Positions 1-9,093 of a stretch of 64,000 nt of DNA are shown here, in pieces. The notes under the pieces were generated by a model. It saw only the letters and a program-made list of their open reading frames with translations, ran no database searches and had not been told where the DNA came from. This DNA comes from SHVZ01 sp044223515 (GTDB taxonomy: Bacteria; Pseudomonadota; Alphaproteobacteria; SHVZ01), in NCBI GenBank assembly GCA_044223515.1, contig JBGALV010000001.1, positions 62,001-126,000 on the forward strand, read 5' to 3'. Position numbers and translations under genes: made by a program. Each line of letters begins with the position of its first letter. Positions within the stretch are counted from its first letter, which is position 1.

Positions 1-196
1 GCTTGAAGGTCCCGGTGCCGGAGATCACGAAGTAGAGCTCGTCGCGGTCGTGCGGCACCTGGGTGTCGACGCCCTTCGGCGCGTAGTGGCGCAGCTCGAC
101 GCCGTCGGCCTCGAACACCTGCTTCGACACCCGCCCGGCCGGGAAGGGCAGATGGTCGAGATCGGAAACCTTCGTCAGCGTCTTCGGCTGGGGCAT
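1..196 (-). CDS. Cupin-domain protein (partial, C-terminus off the window)
   Basis: Sixty-five codons are visible on the minus strand, from ATG at 196 to the window edge. The translation begins MPQPKTLTKVSDLDHLPFPA and includes the stretch HDRDELYFVISGTGTF, which is typical of a cupin beta-barrel: acidic and histidine residues that would bind a metal, followed by the glycine-rich turn. The rest of the barrel is missing, so no substrate can be proposed. It reads away from the aminotransferase gene behind it on the same strand, with a GC-rich hairpin between them. Confidence 0.7.
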   Translation of the reverse strand, partial: MPQPKTLTKVSDLDHLPFPAGRVSKQVFEADGVELRHYAPKGVDTQVPHDRDELYFVISGTGTFK

Positions 197-264
197 TCGC
201 CGCCTCCCGTGATTTCGGACAAGGCTATCCGAGCGACGACGCCGGCGCGATAGACGGTGAGGAG

Positions 265-295
265 CCGGGCCGGCGATACAGTCGCGGCGGCCCGG
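265..295 (-). terminator. GC-rich hairpin after the aminotransferase gene
   Basis: CCGGGCC at 265-271 pairs with GGCCCGG at 289-295, and a G/C pair extends the stem by one. It lies 15 bases past the stop of the minus-strand aminotransferase. There is no clear U-run, so termination is inferred from position and stem only. Confidence 0.35.
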
Positions 296-309
296 CCGAT
301 ACAGACGGC

Positions 310-1479
310 CTACTTCTGCAGGCAGGCGCGGATGCGCTTGATCGCTTCCCGGATGTTCTCGGTCGAGTTGGCGTAGGAGAAGCGGATGAAGCCTTCGCCA
401 TGGGCACCGAAGCTGGTGCCGGCGATGGTGGCGACGCCGGCTTCCTCCAGCATCTTCGACTGCAGCTCCTTCGCGGTCAGGCCCGTGCCTTCGATGTTGG
501 GGAAGGCGTAGAAGGCGCCACCCGGCTCGATGCAGCGGAAGCCCGGGAGCTGGTTCAGCTCGCTGACGATGACGCGGCGGCGTTCGTCGAAGGCCTTCAT
601 CATCACGCCGACCGCGTCCTGCGGGCCGGTGAGCGCAGCGATACCTGCAAATTGCGTCGGCGCGTTGACGCAGGAGTGGTTGTTGATCGCGAGCTTCTCG
701 GCGTGGCGGAAGAGCGCCTTCGGCCAGACCGAGTATCCCAGGCGCCAGCCGGTCATCGCGTAGGTCTTGCTCCAGCCGTCGAGCAGGATCGTGCGGTCTC
801 TCATCGACTCGTAGGAGAGCAGCGGCACGTGCTCGCGGCCGTCGTAGAGCATCTGGCCGTAGATCTCGTCCGACATGACGTAGACATCGGGGAACTTCTC
901 GAGGCCCTTCACCAGCTTGTCGAACTCGGCCCGCGGCACCGCGCCGCCGGTCGGGTTGGCCGGGCTGTTGAGGATGATCAGGCTGGTCTTCTTGGTGATC
1001 CGCGACAGCACGTCCTCGGCCGAGAAGGCGAAGCCGTTCTTCTCCAGCAGCGGGATCGGCACGGGCGTGGCACCCGAGTGCTTGATCACCGACTCGTAGA
1101 TCGGGAAGCCGGGGTTCGGGTAGAGGATCTCCCGGCCCTTGTCGCCGAGGATCATGATGGCGAAGTACATCGTCACCTTGCCGCCCGGCATGATCATGAC
1201 CAGGTCCGGGTCGATCTCGATGTCCTGGCGGCGCCTGATGTCGGAGGCGACCGCCTCGCGGAGCGCCGGGATGCCGTTGGCCGGGGTGTAGCCGTGGTGC
1301 CCGTCCTTCAGTGCCTTGATCGCCGCCTCGACGATGTGGGGCGGCGTCTTGAAGTCGGGCTGGCCGATGCCGAGGTTGATGATGGATTTGCCCTGGGCCG
1401 CCAGGGCCTGGGCCCGGGCGAGGACCTCGAACGCGGTCTCGGTGCCCAGGACCGTCATACGTTCAGCGACGTCCATCAT
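310..1479 (-). CDS. PLP-dependent class I/II aminotransferase
   Basis: A 389-residue fold-type I aminotransferase of the aspartate aminotransferase group. The N-terminal substrate motif NLGIGQPDF, the central NSPANPTGG, the cofactor-contacting SDEIYG, and the Schiff-base lysine in DGWSKTYAMTGWRLGY are all present, as is the C-terminal arginine in FIRFSYA that binds the substrate carboxylate. The start is set at ATG 1479 because GGAGG lies nine bases before it; a longer frame from 1509 has no such site. A second ATG follows directly at 1476. The amino-acid substrate cannot be read from the sequence, and no biosynthetic partner adjoins it. It is divergent from rpoZ. Confidence 0.9.
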   Translation of the reverse strand: MMDVAERMTVLGTETAFEVLARAQALAAQGKSIINLGIGQPDFKTPPHIVEAAIKALKDGHHGYTPANGIPALREAVASDIRRRQDIEIDPDLVMIMPGGKVTMYFAIMILGDKGREILYPNPGFPIYESVIKHSGATPVPIPLLEKNGFAFSAEDVLSRITKKTSLIILNSPANPTGGAVPRAEFDKLVKGLEKFPDVYVMSDEIYGQMLYDGREHVPLLSYESMRDRTILLDGWSKTYAMTGWRLGYSVWPKALFRHAEKLAINNHSCVNAPTQFAGIAALTGPQDAVGVMMKAFDERRRVIVSELNQLPGFRCIEPGGAFYAFPNIEGTGLTAKELQSKMLEEAGVATIAGTSFGAHGEGFIRFSYANSTENIREAIKRIRACLQK

Positions 1480-1572
1480 CTTGAAGAACCTCCGGGAAAG
1501 GGCCGGCACTATGCCCGAGGCCTTCCCTTGAGGAAAAGCCCCGGCTGCGACATCCGGTCATGTCCCGGGAGG

Positions 1573-1600
1573 TTGCGCCAAAGGCTTGGAAACGTTATAT
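1573..1600 (+). promoter_or_regulatory. Possible sigma-70 promoter for rpoZ-rsh
   Basis: TTGCGC at 1573-1578 and TTATAT at 1595-1600 are separated by 16 bases, 37 bases upstream of the rpoZ ATG. The match is moderate and rests on spacing and the local drop in GC content. Confidence 0.35.
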
Positions 1601-1636
1601 CTCTAAGTTCAGCTTCGTTCTTTGGAGTTCGTCCAA

Positions 1637-2026
1637 ATGGCCCGCGTGACCGTTGAAGACTGCGTCGTCAAGATTCCGAATCGGTTCGACCTTGTGATGG
1701 TCGCCTCCCAGCGGGCGCGCGAGATCGCCGCCGGGGCCTCGATCACGCTGGATCGCGACAACGACAAGAACCCGGTCGTGGCGCTCCGCGAGATCGCGGA
1801 CGAGACCATCAACCTGGACGGCCTCAGGGAAGCGCTGGTGAAGGGGCTTCAAAGGCAGGTCGAGGTCGACGAGCCCGAAGAGGAGATCCTCGAGGTCATG
1901 GCGGACGAGCAGGCGCTTGCCCAGGCGATGATGGCGGGGGCGGCCCAGGCTGCCGAGGCCGCCGATGAGGAAGTCGAGATCCCGGACGGCGAAGTCGGCG
2001 CCGACGACAGCGACGACCGAGCGTAA
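1637..2026 (+). CDS. rpoZ: RNA polymerase omega subunit
   Basis: The omega subunit helps assemble RNA polymerase by holding the beta-prime subunit. The 129-residue product begins MARVTVEDC and carries the conserved core NRFDLVMVASQRAREI and NPVVALREIA. The acidic tail (roughly residues 75-129) is longer than in enterobacteria and common in alphaproteobacteria. The ATG at 1637 is chosen over a TTG at 1622 because it matches the family start and has GGAG nine bases upstream. It is followed 54 bases later by rsh, the usual order, which couples polymerase and ppGpp genes in one transcript. Confidence 0.95.
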   Translation: MARVTVEDCVVKIPNRFDLVMVASQRAREIAAGASITLDRDNDKNPVVALREIADETINLDGLREALVKGLQRQVEVDEPEEEILEVMADEQALAQAMMAGAAQAAEAADEEVEIPDGEVGADDSDDRA

Positions 2027-2080
2027 GTCCATGGCAGGCGTCGGACGAAAATCGTTCCGGCGCCGTGAAGGCGGATCGCC

Positions 2081-4234
2081 ATGATCCGCCAATACGAACT
2101 CGTTGATCGGGTCAAAGCCTACGACCCCCAGGCGGACGAGGATCTGCTCGACCGCGCCTACGTCTATGCGATGAAGGCGCACGGCGCGCAGAAGCGCGCC
2201 TCGGGCGATCCCTATTTCGCGCATCCCCTCGAGGTGGCGGGCATCCTCACGGGGATGAAGCTCGACACCGCGTCGATCGTGACGGCGCTCTTGCACGACA
2301 CCGTCGAGGACACCGACGCCACGATCGAGGACATCGAGTCCAAGTTCGGCAAGGAGGTCGCGCGCCTCGTCGACGGCGTGACCAAGCTCAACCGGATCGA
2401 GCTGCAGTCCGACCAGGAAAAGCAGGCCGAGAACTTCCGGAAGCTGGTCCTGGCGATGAGCGAGGACATCCGCGTCCTCCTGGTCAAGCTCGCCGACCGC
2501 CTCCACAACATGCGTACGCTCCACTTCATCGAGAACCCGGCGAAGCGCCGGAAGATCGCGATGGAAACGATGGAGATCTATGCGCCGCTGGCGGAGCGCA
2601 TCGGCATCCATCGCATGAAGGACGAGCTCGAAGACCTCGCCTTCGCCGAGATCAACAAGGATGCGCGCGACAGCGTCATCGCCCGGCTCTCGTTCCTCCG
2701 CAACCAGGGCGCCGACCTGGTGCAGGGCATCATCGCCGAGCTCAAGGAGACGCTGAAGGAGGGCGGGGTCGAGGCCTGGGTCTCGGGCCGCGAGAAGACG
2801 CCTTACTCGATCTGGCGGAAGATGCAGCGCAAGAACGTCGGGTTCGAGCAGCTCTCCGACATCATGGCCTTCCGCGTCGTCGTCGATAAGGTCGAGCACT
2901 GCTACCAGTCGCTCGGCCTGCTGCATAACGCCTATCCGGTCGTTCCCGGCCGCTTCAAGGACTACATCTCGACCCCGAAGCCGAACGGCTACCGCTCGCT
3001 CCATACCGGGGTGATCGGCCCGTCGCGCCAGCGCATCGAGGTCCAGATCCGCACCCGCGACATGCACGACGTCGCCGAGCTCGGCGTCGCCGCGCACTGG
3101 GTCTACAAGCAGGACGCGGCCGAGACCAAGGACGGCCGCCAGTACCGCTGGCTCCGCGAGCTGCTCGACATCCTCGAGCACGCCTCGGGACCCGAGGAGT
3201 TCCTCGAGCACACCAAGCTCGAGATGTTCCAGGACCAGGTCTTCTGCTTCACGCCCAAGGGCGACCTGATCGCGCTCCCCCGCGGGGCGACCCCGGTGGA
3301 CTTCGCCTACGCGGTCCACAGCCAGGTCGGCGACACCTGCGTCGGCGCCAAGATCAACGGTCGCCTGGTACCGCTCCGGACCCGCCTCAACAACGGCGAC
3401 CAGGTCGAGATCGCCACATCCAAGACCCAGACGCCGTCGCCGACCTGGGAGCAGTTCGTCGTCACCGGCAAGGCCAAGGCGCGGATCCGCCGCTTCATCC
3501 GGTTGAAGAAGCGGGCCGAGTTCTCCGAGCTCGGCAAGGCGATCCTGCAGAAGGCCTTTCGCCAGGAAGGATATACGTTCTCTGACAAGGCCTTCGACGG
3601 AGTTCTTCAGATTTTTGATGCGGAAGCGGCGGAGGACATTTACGCCGCTGTCGGCGAGGGCATCCGCTCCGAGCGCGAGGTCCTGCATGCGATCTTCCCG
3701 GGCCTCAAGCAGAAGGCCCAGGATCCGGGCAAGGTCGTGCCGATCGCGCGCTCCCGTGCCGCCAAGGACCGCAAGAGCGATCACCGGGTCGCGATCCGAG
3801 GCCTGATCGCCGGCATGGCGGTCCACTTCGCCCGTTGCTGTCACCCGCTGCCGGGCGACCGGATCGTCGGCATCGTCACCACGGGCAAGGGCGTGACCGT
3901 CCATACGATCGACTGCGAGACGCTCGAGCAGTTCAACGACACGCCGGAGCGCTGGCTCGATGTCGGCTGGGACGTCGGAGACGCCGATCCCGAGCGCCAT
4001 GTCGGCCGGCTCACGGTGACGCTGACCAACGAGCCGGGCAGCCTCGGCAGCCTGACCACGATCATCGGTAAGAACCAGGGCAACATCACCAACCTCAAGT
4101 TCACCAACCGCTCGCCCGACTTCTTCGACATGCTGATCGACATCGAGGTCGCGAACGTCCGCCACCTGACCAACATCGTGGCCGCGCTCCGCGCCGCCCC
4201 GGTCATCAACTCGGTCGAGCGGGCACGCGGTTAG
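2081..4234 (+). CDS. rsh: Bifunctional (p)ppGpp synthetase/hydrolase (RSH)
   Basis: A 717-residue long RSH protein that makes and degrades the stringent alarmone. The hydrolase HD domain has HPLEVAGIL and the HDxxED motif as HDTVED near residue 73. The synthetase domain has RFKD near residue 288, the RxKD form associated with bifunctional enzymes, followed by GYRSLHTGVIGP. A TGS domain begins near residue 387 (CFTPKGDLIALPRGATPVDF), then a helical and CC region with ARCCHPLPGD, and an ACT domain from about residue 640. All catalytic motifs are intact, so both activities are expected. It lies between rpoZ and pdxJ on the same strand. Confidence 0.95.
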   Translation: MIRQYELVDRVKAYDPQADEDLLDRAYVYAMKAHGAQKRASGDPYFAHPLEVAGILTGMKLDTASIVTALLHDTVEDTDATIEDIESKFGKEVARLVDGVTKLNRIELQSDQEKQAENFRKLVLAMSEDIRVLLVKLADRLHNMRTLHFIENPAKRRKIAMETMEIYAPLAERIGIHRMKDELEDLAFAEINKDARDSVIARLSFLRNQGADLVQGIIAELKETLKEGGVEAWVSGREKTPYSIWRKMQRKNVGFEQLSDIMAFRVVVDKVEHCYQSLGLLHNAYPVVPGRFKDYISTPKPNGYRSLHTGVIGPSRQRIEVQIRTRDMHDVAELGVAAHWVYKQDAAETKDGRQYRWLRELLDILEHASGPEEFLEHTKLEMFQDQVFCFTPKGDLIALPRGATPVDFAYAVHSQVGDTCVGAKINGRLVPLRTRLNNGDQVEIATSKTQTPSPTWEQFVVTGKAKARIRRFIRLKKRAEFSELGKAILQKAFRQEGYTFSDKAFDGVLQIFDAEAAEDIYAAVGEGIRSEREVLHAIFPGLKQKAQDPGKVVPIARSRAAKDRKSDHRVAIRGLIAGMAVHFARCCHPLPGDRIVGIVTTGKGVTVHTIDCETLEQFNDTPERWLDVGWDVGDADPERHVGRLTVTLTNEPGSLGSLTTIIGKNQGNITNLKFTNRSPDFFDMLIDIEVANVRHLTNIVAALRAAPVINSVERARG

Positions 4235-4274
4235 GGGTAGACTTCCGGTCCCCCCAAGCCTGAGGAGGCCCCCC

Positions 4275-5030
4275 ATGCCTCGTCCTCTCCGTCTCGGCGT
4301 CAACATCGACCACGTCGCCACGATCCGTAACGCCCGCGGCGGCAAGCATCCCGATCCCGTCCGTGCCGCCCGCCTGGCCGTAAAGGCCGGCGCCGACGGC
4401 ATCACCGCCCATCTTCGCGAAGACCGCCGCCACATCTCAGACGACGACATCGCGCGGCTCTCGCGCGACATCGACCGGCCGCTCAATTTCGAGATGGCGG
4501 CGACCGACGAGATGGTGTCGATCGCGCTTCGCCATAAGCCGCATGCCTGCTGCCTGGTGCCGGAGAAGCGGACCGAGGTGACGACCGAGGGCGGGCTCGA
4601 CGCGATCCGCCTCTTCGATCACCTCTACCCGGTGGTGCAGAAGCTCGGCGCCAACGGCAGCCGGGTCTCGCTGTTCATCGAGGCCGACCCGCGCCAGCTC
4701 GACGCGGCGAAGAAGCTGGGCGCGCCGGTCGTCGAGCTTCACACCGGCGCCTATTGCGAGCACGAGGGCGCGGAGCGCGACAGGCAGCTTGCCCGCATCG
4801 TCGCCGCCGCCAGGCATGCCGAGGCGATCGGCCTCGAATGCCATGCGGGTCACGGCCTCACCTTCGACACGGTGGCGCCGGTCGCGGCGATCCCGAGTAT
4901 CGTCGAGCTCAACATCGGCCACTTCCTGATCGGCGAGGCGATCTTCTCCGGCCTCGACTCGGCCATCCGCCGCATGCGCTCGCTGATGGACAAGGCCCGC
5001 GCCGAAGCTACGGGCGCGGAGACGGCATGA
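4275..5030 (+). CDS. pdxJ: Pyridoxine 5'-phosphate synthase
   Basis: PdxJ condenses 1-deoxy-xylulose 5-phosphate with 3-amino-2-oxopropyl phosphate to give pyridoxine 5'-phosphate, the last step of the DXP-dependent vitamin B6 route. The 251-residue protein shows the family signatures LGVNIDHVATIRNARGG, ITAHLREDRRHI, NFEMAATDEM, CLVPEKRTEVTTEGG and ELHTGAYCE. GAGG lies upstream of the ATG. Its stop overlaps the acpS start as ATGA, so the two are translationally coupled. Confidence 0.96.
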   Translation: MPRPLRLGVNIDHVATIRNARGGKHPDPVRAARLAVKAGADGITAHLREDRRHISDDDIARLSRDIDRPLNFEMAATDEMVSIALRHKPHACCLVPEKRTEVTTEGGLDAIRLFDHLYPVVQKLGANGSRVSLFIEADPRQLDAAKKLGAPVVELHTGAYCEHEGAERDRQLARIVAAARHAEAIGLECHAGHGLTFDTVAPVAAIPSIVELNIGHFLIGEAIFSGLDSAIRRMRSLMDKARAEATGAETA

Positions 5031-5455
5031 TCATCGGTCTCGGCACCGACCTCATCGACATCGACCGGATCGAGAAGACGCTCGTCCGCTTCGGCGAGCG
5101 TTTCCTCGACCGCTGCTTCACGGCCGTGGAGCGCGCCAAGTCCGACCGGCGGGCGAACCGGGCGGCGAGCTACGCGCGCCGCTACGCCGCCAAGGAAGCC
5201 TGCTCGAAGGCGCTCGGCACCGGCTTCCGCCGGGGCGTCTTCTGGCGTGACATGGGCGTGGTCAATGATCCCTCCGGCCGGCCGACGATGAAGCTGACCG
5301 GCGGCGCCGCGAAGCGCTTGGCCGAGATGACGCCGCCCGGCATGGACCTCCGCATCGACGTCTCGTTGACCGACGAGCCGCCGATCGCCCAGGCGACCGT
5401 GATCATCACGGCGGTGCCGAAGGTGGCCATCGAGAAGATCCTGGGTCGCGATTGA
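5027..5455 (+). CDS. acpS: Holo-[acyl-carrier-protein] synthase
   Basis: AcpS moves the 4'-phosphopantetheine arm from CoA to apo-ACP, activating fatty acid synthesis. The 142-residue product starts MIIGLGTDLIDIDRI, with the magnesium-binding Asp, and has the second signature YAAKEACSKALGTG with the catalytic Glu. The start overlaps the pdxJ stop by four bases. In related genomes lepB normally follows directly; here an MFS gene is inserted between them. Confidence 0.96.
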   Translation: MIIGLGTDLIDIDRIEKTLVRFGERFLDRCFTAVERAKSDRRANRAASYARRYAAKEACSKALGTGFRRGVFWRDMGVVNDPSGRPTMKLTGGAAKRLAEMTPPGMDLRIDVSLTDEPPIAQATVIITAVPKVAIEKILGRD

Positions 5456-5512
5456 GGATTGCAGCGCAAGCGTCGGATAGAGCCGGGCGGCGCCACGGCC
5501 CATGACTGTGGC

Positions 5513-6716
5513 ATGACCGATTTCACCAAGCTCCTCGCCGCCTTCGCCGGAACTCAGTTCGGCGACCAGGTGGCGCTGCTGGCGTTACCGCTGATCGCCG
5601 CCCTCGTCCTCGGCGTCGGCCCTGTCGAGATGGGCTGGCTGACGGTCGCGGCGACGATCCCGTTCTTCATCTTCGGTCTGCCCGCCGGCGTCTGGATCGA
5701 CCGGCTGCCGCGCCGTTCGGTGATGATCGCCGGCAGCTTGCTTCGGGCATCGGCGCTGCTGGCGATCCCTGTCGCGGCGCTGCTCGGCGTGCTCAGCCTG
5801 CCGCTTCTCATGGCGGGGGCGCTGCTCGCCGGCATCGGCATGGTCTTCTTCGACGTCGCCGCCCAATCGGCGATCCCGGCGCTGGTCGAGCGCGATCGCC
5901 TGATGCAGGCCAACAGCCGGTTCGAGATCGGCCGTGCCGGCGCGACGACGGGCGGTCCCGGGCTGGCCGGCGTCCTCGCCGGGGCGATCGGACCGGCCTC
6001 GGCCGTGCTGGCGTGCGGTCTCGCCGACCTGGCGGCCGCCGCCTTCGCCTGGCGGATATCGAGACCGGCGGCGCCCACGACGCCCGCGGTCCGCCGCAGC
6101 TTCGCCAGCGACCTGGCGGAAGGTTTGCGCTTCCTGCTGGGCGAGCCCAGCCTCCGTGCGCTCGCCCTCTGCTCGCTCACCTGGAACATCGCGCTGTTCG
6201 CGATGAGTGCGCTTCCTCGTGCTCTATCTCGCCCGCGGCCTTGGGCTTACCGCCACCGAGATCGGCCTGGTGTTCGCCGTCGACGGGATCGGCATGGTGC
6301 TGGGGGCGATCGCCGCGCCCGCTATCGAGAGGCGGATCGGCGTTGGCCGCTCGATCATTTGGGGTCCCGCGATCGGGGTGGCGGGCATTGCGCTGATCCT
6401 GGCGGCGACGCCGGCGACCGCGATCCCGCTGCTGGTCGCCGGGCGGTTTCTCTTCGGCTTCGGGCCGGTCGTCTTCAGCGTCACCCAGACCAGCCTGCGG
6501 CAGAGCGTCACGCCGATCCACCTGCTTGGCCGCGTCAATGCCAGCCTGAGATGGCTCACCTGGGGCTTCCGCCCGGTCGGTGCCCTTCTGGGTGGGCTGG
6601 TCGGCGAGGTATGGGGGCTCTATGCGGGGGTCGCCCTGGCCGGCGTCGGCCTCGCCCTCTGCCTTGTTCCGCTTGTGATTTCCCCGCTACCGAGATTGGA
6701 ACGGCTCCAGGCCTAG
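5513..6716 (+). pseudogene. MFS transporter, interrupted by a frameshift
   Basis: Two reading frames together make one major facilitator permease of about 400 residues. The first frame begins MTDFTKLLAAFAGTQFGDQV at 5513 and covers the first six membrane segments, including PAGVWIDRLPRR, a typical loop 2-3 motif. Near 6206-6216, after LTWNIALFAMS, homology continues one base later as FLVLYLARGLGLT to the stop at 6716. The total length is one base more than a multiple of three, which fits a single inserted base. Read literally the product would lose its second half. It could be a pseudogene or a sequence error. The substrate is unknown; the family includes drug and macrolide exporters. Confidence 0.8.
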
Positions 6717-6776
6717 CTTGCCGGGGAGGGGTGGGTCTGGCATACCCTCGGGCGACCCTCCCCCCGAGCGGCGAGC

Positions 6777-7526
6777 ATGAGCCTGACTACATCGTCGAAA
6801 AAGACCAGCACCGTCTGGGACACGATCAAGACGGTGCTCTACGCCGTCGGCATTGCGCTCGTGATCCGGACCGCGGCGGTCGAGCCGTTCAACATTCCGT
6901 CCGGCTCGATGATCCCGACCCTGCTGGTCGGCGACTATCTGTTCGTCAGCAAGTTCTCCTACGGCTACAGCCGCTACTCACTGCCGTTCGGCCCGCCGCT
7001 GATCCCCGGCCGCATCCTGTTCCGCGAGCCCGAGCGCGGCGACGTCGCGGTCTTCAAGCTGCCGCGCGACAACTCGACCGACTACATCAAGCGCATCGTC
7101 GGCCTTCCCGGCGACCGCATCCAGGTGACCGGCGGCATCCTCCACATCAACGGCCTGCCGGTGAAGCGCGAGCGGGTCGAGGACTTCCTCGAAGGCTCCG
7201 GCCGCGCCACGCAGCGCTATGCGCAGTACGTCGAGACGCTGCCGAACGGCCGCCAGCACCGCATCATCGAGGTGTCCGACGACGGCCAGCTCGACAACAC
7301 GCCGGTGTTCGTCGTGCCTGCCGGCCACTACTTCGCCATGGGCGACAACCGCGACAACTCGCTCGACAGCCGCGTGCTTTCCGGGGTCGGCTTCGTTCCC
7401 GCCGCCAACCTGGTCGGCCGCGCCGAGTTCACCTTCTTCTCGACCAACGGCGAAGCCAGGCTGTGGGAGGTCTGGAAGTGGCCCTTCGCGATCCGCATCG
7501 GCCGGATGTTCCGGGGTATCGTCTGA
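6777..7526 (+). CDS. lepB: Signal peptidase I
   Basis: This membrane serine protease removes signal peptides from exported proteins. The 249-residue protein has one N-terminal membrane segment (about residues 15-33), the catalytic serine at S44 in PSGSM, and the catalytic lysine near residue 105 in YIKRIVGLPGD. The late motif GDNRDNSLDSR is also intact. The region between (about residues 115-165) is longer than the minimal enzyme. It is followed by rnc and era, the usual alphaproteobacterial order. Confidence 0.95.
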   Translation: MSLTTSSKKTSTVWDTIKTVLYAVGIALVIRTAAVEPFNIPSGSMIPTLLVGDYLFVSKFSYGYSRYSLPFGPPLIPGRILFREPERGDVAVFKLPRDNSTDYIKRIVGLPGDRIQVTGGILHINGLPVKRERVEDFLEGSGRATQRYAQYVETLPNGRQHRIIEVSDDGQLDNTPVFVVPAGHYFAMGDNRDNSLDSRVLSGVGFVPAANLVGRAEFTFFSTNGEARLWEVWKWPFAIRIGRMFRGIV

Positions 7527-8185
7527 CGCCTCTCGCCGAGGTTCTCGGCCACGTCTTCGCCCGGCCCGACCTGCTCGACGAAGCGCTGACCCATGCGAGC
7601 GCGGTCAAGAAGCGCGGCCGCGGCTACGAGCGACTCGAATTCCTCGGCGACCGCGTGCTGGGATTGATCGTCGCCGACGTGCTGCTGACGACCTTTCCAA
7701 AGGAGCGCGAGGGAGACATCGCCAAGCGCCATGCGCGGCTAGTGAGCCGTTCGGCGCTGGTGCAGGTCGCCCGCTCGATCGATCTCGGCGCCTCGATCAA
7801 GCTGTCGAAGGGCGAGGAGGCGGCGCGCACCAACGAAGCCGTGCTGGCGGACGCGATGGAGGCCGTGATCGCGGCGCTCTATCTCGACGGCGGCCTGGAA
7901 GCCGCGCGCGCCTTCGTCACGGCCCGCTGGACGGACCTGATCGCCGCCGATGCCGCGCCGCCGCGCGACGCCAAGACGCGGCTCCAGGAATGGGCGCAGG
8001 CGCGCGGCCTCGGCCTTCCCACCTATACCGAAACCGCGTCGAGCGGACCGGCACACGCGCCGCAGCGAACGATCGAGGCACGTGTCGGCAAGCACGGCCC
8101 CGCCGCCGGCAGCGGCCGCTCGAAGCGCGAAGCGGAGCAGGCGGCCGCGGCCGCACTTCTCGTGGAGGTCGCCGCCGATGCCTGA
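7478..8185 (+). CDS. rnc: Ribonuclease III
   Basis: RNase III cuts double-stranded RNA in rRNA processing and mRNA turnover. The catalytic domain has the signature ERLEFLGDRVLGLIVADVL and the later acidic site NEAVLADAMEAVIAALYLDGG; a dsRNA-binding domain follows from about residue 160. No ATG exists at the N-terminus in this frame. The GTG at 7478 is preferred: GGGAGG lies seven bases upstream and gives 235 residues, a normal length, while overlapping the end of lepB by 49 bases. A CTG at 7523 would also keep the core but has no such site. Confidence 0.9.
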   Translation: MALRDPHRPDVPGYRLTPLAEVLGHVFARPDLLDEALTHASAVKKRGRGYERLEFLGDRVLGLIVADVLLTTFPKEREGDIAKRHARLVSRSALVQVARSIDLGASIKLSKGEEAARTNEAVLADAMEAVIAALYLDGGLEAARAFVTARWTDLIAADAAPPRDAKTRLQEWAQARGLGLPTYTETASSGPAHAPQRTIEARVGKHGPAAGSGRSKREAEQAAAAALLVEVAADA

Positions 8186-9086
8186 GACCAAGACCCGTTG
8201 CGGCCTGGTGGCGCTGGTCGGCGCCCCCAACGCCGGCAAGTCGACGCTGCTGAACCAGATGGTGGGGGCCAAGGTCTCGATCGTGACGCCGAAGGTGCAG
8301 ACCACGAGGACGCGCATCACCGGCATCGCGATCGAAGGCGAGACGCAGCTCGTCTTCGTCGATACGCCCGGCATCTTCACCAAGACCAAGCGGCGGCTGG
8401 AGCGCGCGATGGTCGCCTCCGCCTGGGCCGGCGCGGCGGACGCCGACCAGGTCGTCGTCGTGGTCGACGGCACCAAGAAGGGGATAGGCGACGATGCCCG
8501 CAGCATCCTCGCCGGCCTGAAGGAAGCAAAGCGCCCGGCGATCCTCGCCTTGAACAAGGTCGACCTGATCAAGCGCCAGGAGCTCCTGCCGCGCGCGGCC
8601 CAGCTCAACCAGGAATTCGACTTCACCAAGACCTTCATGATCTCGGCCGAGACCGGCGACGGCGTCGCCGATCTCAAGGCGCATCTCGCGAGCCTGATGC
8701 CCGAAGGCCCGTGGCTGTTCGCCGAGGACGATCTCTCGGACCTGTCCGAGCGCCTGCTGGCGGCCGAGGTCACGCGCGAGCAGCTGTTCCTCAAGCTCCA
8801 CGACGAGCTGCCCTACGACCTGATGGTCGAGACGGAGTCGTGGAAGGAGTTCAAGGACGGCTCGGCCAAAATCCAGCAGGTGATCTATGTCCGCCGCGAC
8901 AGCCAGAAGGCGATCGTGCTGGGCAAGGGTGGCGCCACCGTCAAGGCGATCAACCTCGCGGCCCGCAAGGTGCTGGAGGAGCAGCTCGGCCGGAAGGTGC
9001 ACCTCTTCCTGTTCGTCAAGGTGCGCGACACCTGGCCCGACGATCCCGAGCGCTTCAAGGCGATGGGTCTCGACTGGGTCGAGTGA
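8178..9086 (+). CDS. era: GTPase Era
   Basis: Era is a GTPase that binds 16S rRNA and helps assemble the 30S subunit. The 302-residue protein has G1 GAPNAGKST, G3 DTPG, G4 NKVD and G5 SAETGDG, followed by a C-terminal KH domain with GKGGATVKAI. The ATG at 8178 overlaps the last eight bases of rnc and has GGAGG nine bases upstream. It ends the housekeeping operon. Confidence 0.96.
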   Translation: MPETKTRCGLVALVGAPNAGKSTLLNQMVGAKVSIVTPKVQTTRTRITGIAIEGETQLVFVDTPGIFTKTKRRLERAMVASAWAGAADADQVVVVVDGTKKGIGDDARSILAGLKEAKRPAILALNKVDLIKRQELLPRAAQLNQEFDFTKTFMISAETGDGVADLKAHLASLMPEGPWLFAEDDLSDLSERLLAAEVTREQLFLKLHDELPYDLMVETESWKEFKDGSAKIQQVIYVRRDSQKAIVLGKGGATVKAINLAARKVLEEQLGRKVHLFLFVKVRDTWPDDPERFKAMGLDWVE

Positions 9087-9093
9087 GGGCGCC

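Noticed and set aside
1595..4486. A long minus-strand open frame opposite rpoZ and rsh
   Set aside because: It mirrors the codons of two well-supported genes and has the repetitive Leu/Asp/Val composition of an antisense shadow.
5459..8185. One continuous open frame of about 908 codons over the MFS, lepB and rnc region
   Set aside because: Only its first and last parts resemble proteins; the middle is antisense-like low-complexity arginine/proline sequence produced by high GC content. lepB in another frame is complete.
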